Origin: Bodo saltans
Taxonomy: Eukaryota > Euglenozoa > Kinetoplastea > Eubodonida > Bodonidae
DNA: 33,777 bases
Direction: 5' to 3'
Assembly: GCA_001460835.1 (NCBI GenBank)
Contig: CYKH01000209.1
Location: 1-33,777 of the forward strand
Position numbers and translations under genes: made by a program. The notes below the pieces were generated by a model. It saw only the letters and a list, made by a program, of their open reading frames with translations, was not told the DNA's origin and searched no databases. Below, piece after piece: positions 1 through 8,932 of the stretch (positions are counted from its first letter, which is position 1; every line of letters begins with the position of its first letter).

Positions 1-1
1 C

Positions 2-1717
2 AAGCAGCCCTCGCCGTTTGCCAAGGACTTTGTGAGTATCTTTACGCTTGGTGACGGGAGCGTCAACAACGGTCATTACTTGAGCGGAGAGAACCTCGCC
101 AACTTTGCTGCATTCCGCAACCACCGCGTCCCTCTCCTCACATGCATCACCGACAACGGCATCTCCATTTCCCTGCGCACTCATCAGTACCTGCAGAAGT
201 CCTTCTTGAAGAGGTGGCAGTGCAAGGTGATCCAAGCACGTGGGGATAACGCGGTAGATTTGATGCTGCGGTCCCACGAGGCACTGGCTTATGTGCGCAG
301 CAACCGGAAGCCTGCAGTGCTGCTGGTGACGGACATCACTCGAAGGTTTGGCCATGCAGCAACGGATCGTCAAGCGGCGTACATGACCGCTGATGAGATC
401 CGACGACGCCAAGCAACGTGCGCTGTGACGTCCTTGTGCAGCGAGCTGGTCAACGCCAACCTCTACACCGCAGCAGAGATCCGCACTCGCCTTGAAGAAC
501 TCCATGAGCTCACCATGGACGCGTTCGACACGGCTCATGCAGAGCCTAAACTATCGTCCCGTGAAGAGCTGGTAGATCGTGTGTCTGCACCACTGCTACC
601 AATGCAAGCACCCTACACACAGCCCCCGTTTCTGGAGTTGACGCCACAGACGCCAGTACCCAACGTGGTGTCGTCCACCACTGGCATCACAGGGGCTGCG
701 GCGCACGTCATGAGGAAGCACATGACCAAAATATTCGACGACGCCATGACTTCTCAGCCTGATATTGTCTACATTGGCGAGGATGTGCAACACGGCGGCT
801 ACTACATGGTCACCGATGGCCTCGACAAGAAGCACCCTGGCCGTGTGCAGGACTTCCCGCCTGATGAGACTTCATTGGTAGGCGTTGGTATGGGCTACCG
901 CCACAGTGGCCTGCTGCCCATTGTGGAGATCCCCTATGCAAAGTACTTGGACTGTGCCATGGATATGTTCACCGAGGCATGCGTCATGAACTTCTTGAGC
1001 AACGGGAAGCAGCCGAACGGCATGGTCTTCCGTCTCCAGGGCTTTGCCGGCGGTGTGTTCGGCGGCAACTACCACACCCACAACATGCTCCACATGCCCC
1101 CTGGGTTCGATGTGGTGTGCTACTCTAACGGGCGGGACTATGCTCGGGGGATGCGGTACGCCATCCAACAAGCCCGTGGTGGTCGTGTCTCCATGTTCGT
1201 GGATTGCACCGAGCTGCTCAATCTGCGGGAGGTGCAGCGTGGCGTTCCATGGGAGATGGCCTACACAGCCGACACGGAGTTCTGCACGTACGACGACGTC
1301 TTTGTGTACCGTGGGAAAGCTACCACACACGAGGCGGCACAGGTGGACGCGAAGAGGTTGTTGATTGTGACGTACGGCAACGGTGTTCCTCTGGCGCTGC
1401 AGGCCCAAGAGCAGCTCCTTCAAGAGAATCGCCTCGAGGTGGACGTTTGTGACTGCCCGCTGCTGTCTAGCGTTCCTGCTGGCCTTGAGGCGCTGGTAGG
1501 ATCAGGGGCATACGATCGTGTGTTGTTTGCTGACGTCTGCAAAGAAGGACAGAACCCACTCTCCTCCCACATGGTCATTCTAATGAACCGTGGGAAGTTA
1601 GGCAACGGTTCTATCAAATCTCGTTGCATCGCAGCTCCACGCACCTACAACCCCCTTGGCAATACGCTCACCTTCCTTAACTTGCACGATATCGTGCGTG
1701 GTGTTCATGAGTTGTAA
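2..1717 (+). CDS. 2-oxo acid dehydrogenase E1, fused alpha/beta subunits (5' end cut by window)
   Basis: The reading frame is already open at the first bases, so the N-terminus lies outside the window. The first part is an E1-alpha domain with the thiamine-diphosphate signature: GDGSVNNGH near nucleotides 53-79, then about 30 residues later TDNGISIS. From about residue 225 of the visible protein an E1-beta domain follows: IGEDVQHGGYYMVTDGL, then PPDETSLVGVGMG, then VEIPYAKY. Such fused E1 proteins decarboxylate branched-chain or related 2-oxo acids and pass the acyl group to an E2 lipoyl enzyme, normally in mitochondria. The domain order and ThDP motifs are seen directly. The substrate is inference, since fused E1 proteins cannot be told apart by these motifs. 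Mitochondrial targeting cannot be judged without the N-terminus. The stop is followed by a 186-base gap before the next gene. Confidence 0.85.
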   Translation, partial: KQPSPFAKDFVSIFTLGDGSVNNGHYLSGENLANFAAFRNHRVPLLTCITDNGISISLRTHQYLQKSFLKRWQCKVIQARGDNAVDLMLRSHEALAYVRSNRKPAVLLVTDITRRFGHAATDRQAAYMTADEIRRRQATCAVTSLCSELVNANLYTAAEIRTRLEELHELTMDAFDTAHAEPKLSSREELVDRVSAPLLPMQAPYTQPPFLELTPQTPVPNVVSSTTGITGAAAHVMRKHMTKIFDDAMTSQPDIVYIGEDVQHGGYYMVTDGLDKKHPGRVQDFPPDETSLVGVGMGYRHSGLLPIVEIPYAKYLDCAMDMFTEACVMNFLSNGKQPNGMVFRLQGFAGGVFGGNYHTHNMLHMPPGFDVVCYSNGRDYARGMRYAIQQARGGRVSMFVDCTELLNLREVQRGVPWEMAYTADTEFCTYDDVFVYRGKATTHEAAQVDAKRLLIVTYGNGVPLALQAQEQLLQENRLEVDVCDCPLLSSVPAGLEALVGSGAYDRVLFADVCKEGQNPLSSHMVILMNRGKLGNGSIKSRCIAAPRTYNPLGNTLTFLNLHDIVRGVHEL

Positions 1718-1806
1718 TGCCCATACACTGTTTCATTTAACCCCATCAAACTTCGTGAAGGGTAGCGATTCCGTTCTGTTTGTGCTTTGTCCTTGTAGGT
1801 TGTATG

Positions 1807-1835
1807 TCTTTGCTGTTCTGTTGCTCCAATTGTAG
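1807..1835 (+). promoter_or_regulatory. probable spliced-leader acceptor for the HEAT-repeat gene
   Basis: A T/C-rich stretch (about 1807-1831) ends in AG at 1834-1835. The first ATG after this AG is at 1904, which supports that start. A second tract ending in AG at 1796-1797 is an alternative acceptor. The role is inferred from the kinetoplastid trans-splicing rule. Confidence 0.4.
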
Positions 1836-1903
1836 TGTCACACACAACTCTTTTGCATTTACCGACCACATCACAACATTTAAGCTCCTCGTAGTATCGA
1901 GCC

Positions 1904-4900
1904 ATGCGTGAAACGTCTTCCCGTTGCATAGACGCATTGTTGTCATCTTGCAGCGACGGTGACAATTCTGTGCGGCTCCAAACGATCAAGTCTATTTCAT
2001 TGTTGGCGAACAAAGATCTCGTCAGTGTCACGCGACAGTGCGAGCAGTGGCTTACCCTGCGTAAGCCCAGCACCACCTCCACCTCACATCGGTTTGTCGT
2101 CGTACGCACGATAATTACTCTGCTGCGTGATCATAAAGCCCGCATCAAGAGCACCATCCCTGCTGACTTAAGGGACGCACTCATTGCGTGTGCCTACACT
2201 GAGATGACGTCCAACAACAACGACCTGACGTCTGACTGGGCTAAGGAGGCCCTCCTGCTGGTGGTAGAGCTGTGCGGCTTCTATCCCAAGTATGTCATGA
2301 ATGCTCTCCTCAGCCCCATCACCTCCAATGCCCTACCTCATTTCTACGTTGTGCAAGCCATTGCCGACACGGCAGAGGCCCACGCCCTCCGCATTCTGCC
2401 CTCGGTGAAGGAGACCATTGCCAAGCTGCTGCCCATCGTAAGCCTAGCGAAGCAAGACAACCATAGAATGGTCTTTGCTCAAGCTTTCGGCAGCATCGCC
2501 GATGCCGTGCTGCGATGCGCGGAAGAGGACACGGAGGGAGCGAATGTGTGCAGGGAGGACTATGCGGATTCAATGTATTCGGCGATACAATTCTTTTTAG
2601 GCGATTGGAGCCGATCCAGCGAAGTCAAAGTTCGCATTCCGGTCGTGTACGCTCTGGGCGCCATGACTGCAATCTGCACAGACGCCAACAGAGTCTCTCT
2701 CTTGTCCAGAGTCCTGCCATTAGTCCTTGCAGGAGTGAAGAGAGAGAAGGCCAGGGATACTCACTTCCCTGCACGAGGCCTCATGGCAATGTTAACTTTT
2801 GTGTCGGATGAAGTCTCCCTCTCACTTCAGCCGCAGATGGACAGCGCCATCCTCCCCCAACTATTCCAATCCATTGCCAGCGTCATGGGGGACAAGGAGT
2901 ACAGCGCCAATGGTGGCGACGTCAAGCGTGCTCTCACCTCTCTCCTCGGTGCTGCGGAGAGAGTCGCGGAGTTCTACTTTGACGGACTCACCACATTTGT
3001 ATCCCGCATGTTGGATGCTAAGAGTGTTGTGAAGGACCCTGCCCTCCGTGCCTCTGCCATCCAAGTGTTACGGCACTTGATCAGCCGCCCCTCCCTAGAG
3101 CCTCGTCTGGAGCCGTACAAGGACAACGTGCTGGCCACCATCAAGTTGGCGATCAATGAAGCAGATTGGCGTGTGCGTCAGGCGGTGGCGTCGTGCGTTG
3201 TCGCCATGGGCAACTCCAACGTGAAGTTCTTCGAGACGATGGGAGGACCTGATCTCCTGTCATACATCGTTCGGTGCGCGGCGGTGACGGACACCAGCAA
3301 CGGCGGTGAGGAGCTGCGAGACCAAGCGCGCAACACCCTTGCTCTCTTTAGCGCGATGCCTGGGGGAAAGTTGGATCACAGCCTCTGGCCTTTCTTGATG
3401 GAGCATTTCAACGATCACGCCGCATCTCCCAACCTTCTTAGTGCGTTCCCAACGGTGTGCCGATGCCTTGTGCAGGTTGGCTCCCGCATGTCCCAGACGG
3501 AGAATTACTACGTTGACTTTTCCGTCTCCGTCAACGTCCCGAAGCCCCATCAACTTGCTGCGAAGTTTCTTGTCCAGGCGATGCAGGTGGATCACTATTC
3601 ACTGGAGGAGCTCCATACCATCCTGGAGGCCATGTCGACCATCGCACCGCTGCTTGACGATCCTTTTTCACAGAACAACGGAGAGGAGATGCAAACTCCC
3701 ATCGCTTCCTCGTGGCTGGGACTGATCCCGGAGCTGCAGAAGGTTGTCTTAGCGGGCGAGGAGACAACGATTGCGGACTGGGAAGATGCAGTGAGCAAGT
3801 TGGTGACCAAGACGATGACGTGCCGGCAGAGTGAACAGTGGGTGGAGGACGTCACCAGCGCCACGCTGCAGCAGCTACGGGGCTACCAAGGCCACGCTAC
3901 CATGTACCGCGGAGCGCTCGTTGTGATTGGCATCGGCCTGGGGCGCAGCAGCAAGAAGGACTTTGTCAACAACACAACTGACTATCTGATAGATGCAGCC
4001 AACCACGAGAACCAACACCACCGGGAGGGCCTCGCGAAAGCCTTTGGGTATATCGGCGCCCTTCACCCCGACCTTGTGTCTGACCGCTTAACGAATCTCT
4101 CTAAAGGGCCAGAGAAGCGTGGCTTCTTCGCCTCCAAGGATAAGAACAAGAAGGAGCTCGTGGAAGCTTCACGGTCTATTGCTGCGTTTGGCTTCTGCTT
4201 TGCTGCCCGTAGAATGCAGCAGACTATTTTCTCGTCTCGCCTCGAGGCGGTCATCCTCCCTGCACTGTCTACCATCCTCAACGACTGCAAACAATTAGAC
4301 GTGCGTGAGGCGGTGATGGAGGCGTGCACGCTGCTGGACGCCCCGCTTAAAAAGCAGGCGACGGCTGGAGGTGCGTTCCTGTTCAAAGGGCGTGATAGCT
4401 TCCTTGACACCATACTGAAGAGTGTCCCGGTACCGGACGGCAAGAACATCCAGCCCTCAAAGCAACTCCTGCAGGTGACGCTAGCAGCAATGAAGGCAAT
4501 GCACGTGCTCATCAGCAGCGCTCCCAACCCCGTCGTAGCGCCTACTATCAGCGAGAGGATCTGCACGTTCCTCGTGCAGTTCGTGACGAGAGGATTCACC
4601 CAGGTGGACGCTGACTACGAGGAGAAGTGCCGCGTTGCCGCCTGTGCACTGATCACGTCGTTATTCTACAACAACACCAAAGTAGACGTTGATGTGCTGG
4701 TGCCTCCATTTATGGCCCAATCGGTGAGCAGTAAGGACGTGGAGCGGGAACGGTCTGTCGTCATCGTGGTCCGCCTGCTGGAAGCATGCGCCCAACGCAC
4801 CGAGGCAATGTTAGCGGAGGGCCTTGCGGTGCAACACGCCGTCACCATCGGCCCCCTTCTAGGCCGCCTTGTACCGCGCATGATGGACACGTCACGCACC

Positions 4901-6988
4901 GTGAGGCTAGCAGCAGTGGAGGGCGTAGAGGCACTCCTCCGTCTCATTGGGCTGCTGCTGCCGGATATGGTCACCGCGTACTCCGTGGACATTGAGGGCT
5001 GCGTCCAACAGCTGAGTGGGCTGAAGGAGCGCCTCTCCAACCTTGTGCGGGATAAGACGCAGTCGTCTGAGAAGGAGGTGGCCGCCATCACGAAGCAGCT
5101 GTGCATTCAAATTGTCACCGCACTACCAGAACCGAAGCAGTTCTCTCCCCTCCTCGACACCCTCCTGGCCGCAGGCATCACCGATCCTCAAGACGACGCG
5201 GCAAGCTGCAGTTGTGTCGTGCTGCATGGAATGATTCGTGGACTTGGTGCTACGATCCCAGAGACGGACGCACGGCGACACTTGGACGATCTGCTGGACG
5301 CCGTGGATAAGGTGAAGCACCGTGAGCAGAGTCTTCAGGGTATTCTCGTCTCCATCCGTAACGTCGCCAAGCACCACAGCCTCATGTCCTTCAACACTCT
5401 TTTGAAGTTTGAGGTGCCCCATACGGATGCGGCGGTCAAGTCATTCCAAGCAATCGCTGCGGATGCAAGCCTCTCCACGATGCTCATCCAGCACTGCCTT
5501 GACCTTGTCCTCAACTCTCAACTGGTAGAGGAGAGGCCCGACCCTAAAGACAAGAAGAGGATGGTGCGGGGCTTAGCGAACATCCCTCTTGCTGCCATTT
5601 GTGGCTTCGGCTGGATGTGCCAGGTCCCTAAAGGCGTTGATGCTGCCATCGAGCACCGTGCAGACATCTATGGCGCTATCATTCTGTACATCACCGCTCT
5701 GCACGAACAGGGTGAGCTTCATCGCCTCCCTGCAGTGGTGGCCTCCTTGAAGCACATGATTGCCCACACAGCCTATGAGGTGACGATTGATCGAATGGAG
5801 AAGTTTGGCTGGAACCAATGGGACGATGCAAAGACGTTTCCTAGAGCGACGAGAGAACTGGTGAAGTATTTGTGCAGAGAGGAGTTGGGAGATTCCACAG
5901 AGGAGACGGACCGAGGCCTGACCATTGATGCGGTGCGTGGCCTCCCCCTCCCTCCCTCAGAGCCCACCGCACTTGGCGTCGCACTAGCACAGTTCATCTT
6001 GCCCTATGCCAACAAGCCGATTAAGAGCCATCGACGCGCAGCGATCCACTGCTGCACGACGCTGCTGCAGCACTCCGTAGGGGAGAGGAAACTGCTCCAA
6101 AGCCTCGCGACTGCTCTGTTATCGCGCAGCGGCAGCGATGAAGACGCAGTCATCCGTGCAGAGACGCTGGAGTCGTTCCCCTACATTTGTGTGCACGAGT
6201 ATGGCCATGCCCAAGTGTATGTGTCCCCGATGCTATCCGCCCTCATTGCCAACTTCCCTGATAGCAGCCTTCGGGTGAGCACCGCAGCCATGCAGAGCAC
6301 CTGCGACCTCCTCGACAGAATCTCAGAGAAGGAACAAGTGTCTCCCATTGCCGTCAACATTATTCTCAAAGCAAAGCCGTTGTTTGAGAGTAAAGAAAAG
6401 GCGCAGCGCTGCTTAGCCTTCGACATCCTATCGATTATGCTGAGGCTGGGCAATGAGGGACACATTGATGCCCAGACGATGGAACAGCAAGTCTACTTGC
6501 ACCTCCTCACTCTTATGCTGCACTGTGAAGAGGACGATGAGGCAGTGTTGAAGAGCGCGAAGATTGCACTGCATGAAAGTGCAAAGTGGATCGTGGCCTT
6601 CAACGGTAAGAGTCGTGGTGGTGCAGAGGGCGCCACTGCCCTGCGAGACGTCTTTGCCAAGCCACTGGTGCAGCTTGGTGCGAAAATGAACTTTGAGGAC
6701 TTTGCAAGCGACTTCTGCTTTGTGTGGATTGCCCACTTCCCTGGCAAGGTGAATGATCTGCTCGTGAGTGCCCTCGGCTTCTTCCAGGTCGAGCGTGAAG
6801 TGCTTCGAGGGGCTGCTGTCGTGGTCTGCGGGAGTATCTTGAAGCACCTCCCCCCAGAAGACATGGGTCGAGCTCACGTAGATCAGCTTTGCAACGCGCT
6901 CATTGCAGCGCTCAACCCTAGCAAAGAGAAGTCGGCGATGGTGCGGGGACGAGCGGCCAAGGCGCTAGGCCTGCTGAGTGAACTGTAG
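1904..6988 (+). CDS. MROH1-type HEAT-repeat protein (maestro heat-like repeat family)
   Basis: The product has 1694 residues, close to vertebrate MROH1 (about 1640). It is built throughout from helical HEAT-type repeats, with no membrane segment or signal peptide. The N-terminal 250 residues follow the MROH1 pattern as I recall it. An opening helical repeat contains a cysteine and glutamate in a 'CEQWL' context. SEMT-like 'YTEMTS' precedes a W..EA helix. 'LPHFYVVQAIADTAEAHALRILPSV' corresponds to the family's 'LPHCAVLHTLA...NAFGVVPFLPSV', and 'LPIVSLAKQDNHRMVFAQAF' to its 'LPVLGVAKQDTVRVAFCSAL'. MROH proteins are poorly understood scaffold-like proteins; a link to lysosomes has been suggested for MROH1. 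The start at 1904 is the first ATG after the probable splice acceptor. Other large HEAT proteins are less likely because of the N-terminal match. Confidence 0.75.
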   Translation: MRETSSRCIDALLSSCSDGDNSVRLQTIKSISLLANKDLVSVTRQCEQWLTLRKPSTTSTSHRFVVVRTIITLLRDHKARIKSTIPADLRDALIACAYTEMTSNNNDLTSDWAKEALLLVVELCGFYPKYVMNALLSPITSNALPHFYVVQAIADTAEAHALRILPSVKETIAKLLPIVSLAKQDNHRMVFAQAFGSIADAVLRCAEEDTEGANVCREDYADSMYSAIQFFLGDWSRSSEVKVRIPVVYALGAMTAICTDANRVSLLSRVLPLVLAGVKREKARDTHFPARGLMAMLTFVSDEVSLSLQPQMDSAILPQLFQSIASVMGDKEYSANGGDVKRALTSLLGAAERVAEFYFDGLTTFVSRMLDAKSVVKDPALRASAIQVLRHLISRPSLEPRLEPYKDNVLATIKLAINEADWRVRQAVASCVVAMGNSNVKFFETMGGPDLLSYIVRCAAVTDTSNGGEELRDQARNTLALFSAMPGGKLDHSLWPFLMEHFNDHAASPNLLSAFPTVCRCLVQVGSRMSQTENYYVDFSVSVNVPKPHQLAAKFLVQAMQVDHYSLEELHTILEAMSTIAPLLDDPFSQNNGEEMQTPIASSWLGLIPELQKVVLAGEETTIADWEDAVSKLVTKTMTCRQSEQWVEDVTSATLQQLRGYQGHATMYRGALVVIGIGLGRSSKKDFVNNTTDYLIDAANHENQHHREGLAKAFGYIGALHPDLVSDRLTNLSKGPEKRGFFASKDKNKKELVEASRSIAAFGFCFAARRMQQTIFSSRLEAVILPALSTILNDCKQLDVREAVMEACTLLDAPLKKQATAGGAFLFKGRDSFLDTILKSVPVPDGKNIQPSKQLLQVTLAAMKAMHVLISSAPNPVVAPTISERICTFLVQFVTRGFTQVDADYEEKCRVAACALITSLFYNNTKVDVDVLVPPFMAQSVSSKDVERERSVVIVVRLLEACAQRTEAMLAEGLAVQHAVTIGPLLGRLVPRMMDTSRTVRLAAVEGVEALLRLIGLLLPDMVTAYSVDIEGCVQQLSGLKERLSNLVRDKTQSSEKEVAAITKQLCIQIVTALPEPKQFSPLLDTLLAAGITDPQDDAASCSCVVLHGMIRGLGATIPETDARRHLDDLLDAVDKVKHREQSLQGILVSIRNVAKHHSLMSFNTLLKFEVPHTDAAVKSFQAIAADASLSTMLIQHCLDLVLNSQLVEERPDPKDKKRMVRGLANIPLAAICGFGWMCQVPKGVDAAIEHRADIYGAIILYITALHEQGELHRLPAVVASLKHMIAHTAYEVTIDRMEKFGWNQWDDAKTFPRATRELVKYLCREELGDSTEETDRGLTIDAVRGLPLPPSEPTALGVALAQFILPYANKPIKSHRRAAIHCCTTLLQHSVGERKLLQSLATALLSRSGSDEDAVIRAETLESFPYICVHEYGHAQVYVSPMLSALIANFPDSSLRVSTAAMQSTCDLLDRISEKEQVSPIAVNIILKAKPLFESKEKAQRCLAFDILSIMLRLGNEGHIDAQTMEQQVYLHLLTLMLHCEEDDEAVLKSAKIALHESAKWIVAFNGKSRGGAEGATALRDVFAKPLVQLGAKMNFEDFASDFCFVWIAHFPGKVNDLLVSALGFFQVEREVLRGAAVVVCGSILKHLPPEDMGRAHVDQLCNALIAALNPSKEKSAMVRGRAAKALGLLSEL

Positions 6989-7143
6989 TAGGATTGGAGA
7001 CGAGAACAGTTGCGAACAACATTCATAACGAACATCAGCAATGATGATGGTTATTATTATGCATCTCCCTCAGCTCGTTGGCACACTTTTTGAACTTGTT
7101 GTGTTATTTTGTTGGATACAAGAGCACAATCTTTATTACCGTC

Positions 7144-7761
7144 ATGTCATTCCCTGAGCTCGAGTTGATCTACTTCGCTGCCCCTGGCCGTGCCCGCCCT
7201 ATTCGCCTGGTGCTTGAGATCGGCAAGATTCCCTTCAAGGACACCCGCGTGACTAAGGAAGAGTTCGGTGCGCTGCTGCAGGCAGGCGAGCTTCCCCTGC
7301 AGACCGTGCCAATTCTTAAAGTTGACGGCAAGTTCGCCTCCTCCCAGAGCGGCGCCATCATCCGCTTTGTTGCCGCGCTCGCCGGCCTTCAGTTGACTGG
7401 AGCCACCGCCGTGGTGCGTGGCGAGGACATCGTCGCAACTCTCGAGGATATCTTGGGTCTCTGGGTGAAGTACTTCTCCAGCAGCGAAGAGGAGAAGGAA
7501 AAGAACGGAATTGATTTCGTCGAGAGCGGCTTCCCATTCTACGCCAAGCACATCGAGTCCATCCTCGGCAACCGTCAGCACGAGGGCCCCTTTGTGAATG
7601 AGAAGTTATCCTGGGTGGACATTTACATGTACTGCTTTGCGGAACTTGGCGTTGACACCGCTAAGGCAGTGAACAAGGAATCGCCTCTCCTCAAGTTCCC
7701 TCGCTTTGCAGCCGTCGTGAAGGCTGTTAGTGAGATCCCAGAGGTTGCTGCGCACCAGTAG
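7144..7761 (+). CDS. glutathione S-transferase-like protein, sigma-class type (copy 1)
   Basis: This is a 205-residue cytosolic-type GST. The N-terminal thioredoxin-fold half has ELIYF with the likely catalytic Tyr10, GRARPIRLVLE, the cis-proline motif TVPILKVDGK and the gamma-glutamyl-binding QSGAIIRF. These are the landmarks of sigma/alpha/mu/pi GSTs (compare 'YFNMRGRAE...IPILEVDG...QSLAIARY' in sigma enzymes). The C-terminal helical half ends in a helix close to EIPEVAAHQ. The frame is open upstream to a TTG at 7078, but the first ATG after a probable acceptor AG (7121-7122) is 7144, and homology begins just after it. It is the first of two tandem GST genes and resembles the GST domains at 27831-28436 and 28927-29622. 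The thiol used (glutathione, glutathionylspermidine or trypanothione) cannot be told from sequence. Confidence 0.85.
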   Translation: MSFPELELIYFAAPGRARPIRLVLEIGKIPFKDTRVTKEEFGALLQAGELPLQTVPILKVDGKFASSQSGAIIRFVAALAGLQLTGATAVVRGEDIVATLEDILGLWVKYFSSSEEEKEKNGIDFVESGFPFYAKHIESILGNRQHEGPFVNEKLSWVDIYMYCFAELGVDTAKAVNKESPLLKFPRFAAVVKAVSEIPEVAAHQ

Positions 7762-7881
7762 TTAGCTATCTTTTGGTGGGGAGCATGTCCATAAGGATGT
7801 CTGAGCGTCATGAAAATAAAAGATTCGTTTCGCGGAAGGCTCGCGTCGATCGTCTCAAGCTTCTGTATTGCTGTTTCAAGC

Positions 7882-7951
7882 TTTTTTTTTTTTTTTTGTT
7901 GTGGTTGAACGACATTTTCGAATTGTTTTTCTTGTTGACGGTACTTACAAG
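7882..7951 (+). promoter_or_regulatory. poly-T tract and probable trans-splice acceptor before GST copy 2
   Basis: A run of 16 T (7882-7897) is followed by further T-rich sequence and an AG at 7950-7951, 18 bases before the ATG at 7969. This fits a pyrimidine tract and spliced-leader acceptor, which in kinetoplastids also guides polyadenylation of the upstream GST mRNA. Confidence 0.5.
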
Positions 7952-7968
7952 ACACCATCACATATTCC

Positions 7969-8634
7969 ATGTCTCGTTCTCCAGTCGGACTACGTTCACT
8001 CATCCCTGCTGACATTGAGTTGATTTACTTCCCCTTTGGTGGCCGTGCAAAGGCGATTCGGCTCATCTTCGAAACAGCAAAGATTCCTTTCAAGGACACA
8101 CGCGTGAATGGGCAAGCGTACGGTGCTCTACAACGAAGTGGGGAGCTTCCGCTGGAGACGCTGCCAATCCTCAAGGTGGACGGGAAGCTGCTCTCGTCCC
8201 AAAGCGGAGCGATTGTGCGCTATGCAGCAGAACTGGCAGGGCTCCAACTTGTAGGGTCGACGTCTGTATTCCGTGGGGAGGAAATTGTTGCTACCATCGA
8301 TGATGTTTCTGCGTTGTGCATGAAGTTCTACGAAAGTGCCGACGAGGACGTGGCCAAGAATGGAGCGGACCTCATCGCGAGCGGCGTTCCGTTTTTCGCC
8401 GAACGCATCGAATCCATCCTCAGCAACAATCAACACGATGGCCCTTTTGTCAATGAGACGTTGTCATGGGTGGACATCTACGTGTACAGCAACCTTGGAC
8501 CTGGGACGAACTTCGATGACATTGTCCTTAGCTTGGGCGGTTCGACACCTGCTCAGGTCCTAGCAGCGTTTCCTCGCCTCACCGCGCTGCTGTCTGCGGT
8601 GGGTCATATTCCGGCTGTAGCCGCGCACAAATAA
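7969..8634 (+). CDS. glutathione S-transferase-like protein, sigma-class type (copy 2)
   Basis: A 221-residue tandem paralogue of the preceding GST. ELIYF (Tyr20), GGRAKAIRLIFE, TLPILKVDGK and QSGAIVRYAAELAGLQL are all retained, so the G-site looks intact. Both copies share the 'PFKDTRV' strand and the 'FVNE(K/T)LSWVDIY' helix start. The N-terminus carries about 10 extra residues (MSRSPVGLRS), and the last 60 residues differ from copy 1, with a GPGTNFDD loop, so the hydrophobic substrate site has probably diverged. The protein ends in AAHK, which is not a PTS1. The gap to copy 1 is only 207 bases, as expected for a tandem duplication. Confidence 0.85.
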   Translation: MSRSPVGLRSLIPADIELIYFPFGGRAKAIRLIFETAKIPFKDTRVNGQAYGALQRSGELPLETLPILKVDGKLLSSQSGAIVRYAAELAGLQLVGSTSVFRGEEIVATIDDVSALCMKFYESADEDVAKNGADLIASGVPFFAERIESILSNNQHDGPFVNETLSWVDIYVYSNLGPGTNFDDIVLSLGGSTPAQVLAAFPRLTALLSAVGHIPAVAAHK

Positions 8635-8932
8635 ATGGATAGAACGATCCTTTTGATATTCCATCTGCAAAAACCTCTTTCCCTCCACCTGCAATACTTT
8701 CAAGGGGCCTTGGTGAGCTTGGCCACATACCTCATCTCTTGTGCTCTCAACTGCAACTGTCGACTTCTCCATTCGTTTCTCGATTAATTTGCAACGATTG
8801 ATGAGAGAGGCTCAGTCTCTGACGAAGCTCGTCGCTCGATCACATTTTTTCCTTCATTTCTGCATCGACAATAGTGTTAAGACATCGACTCAACATATCG
8901 ACCTTACATCGTTATCGTAACATCCTCCCATC

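Noticed and set aside
872-1423. Minus-strand and alternative-phase frames inside the E1 gene
   Set aside because: They overlap highly conserved E1-beta sequence and show no motifs.
8623-8634. C-terminal AHK/SHK/SSK of the GSTs as possible PTS1 signals
   Set aside because: PTS1 needs a final Leu or Met-type residue. These end in Lys, and copy 1 ends in AHQ. Only the acyl-CoA oxidase has a true SKL.
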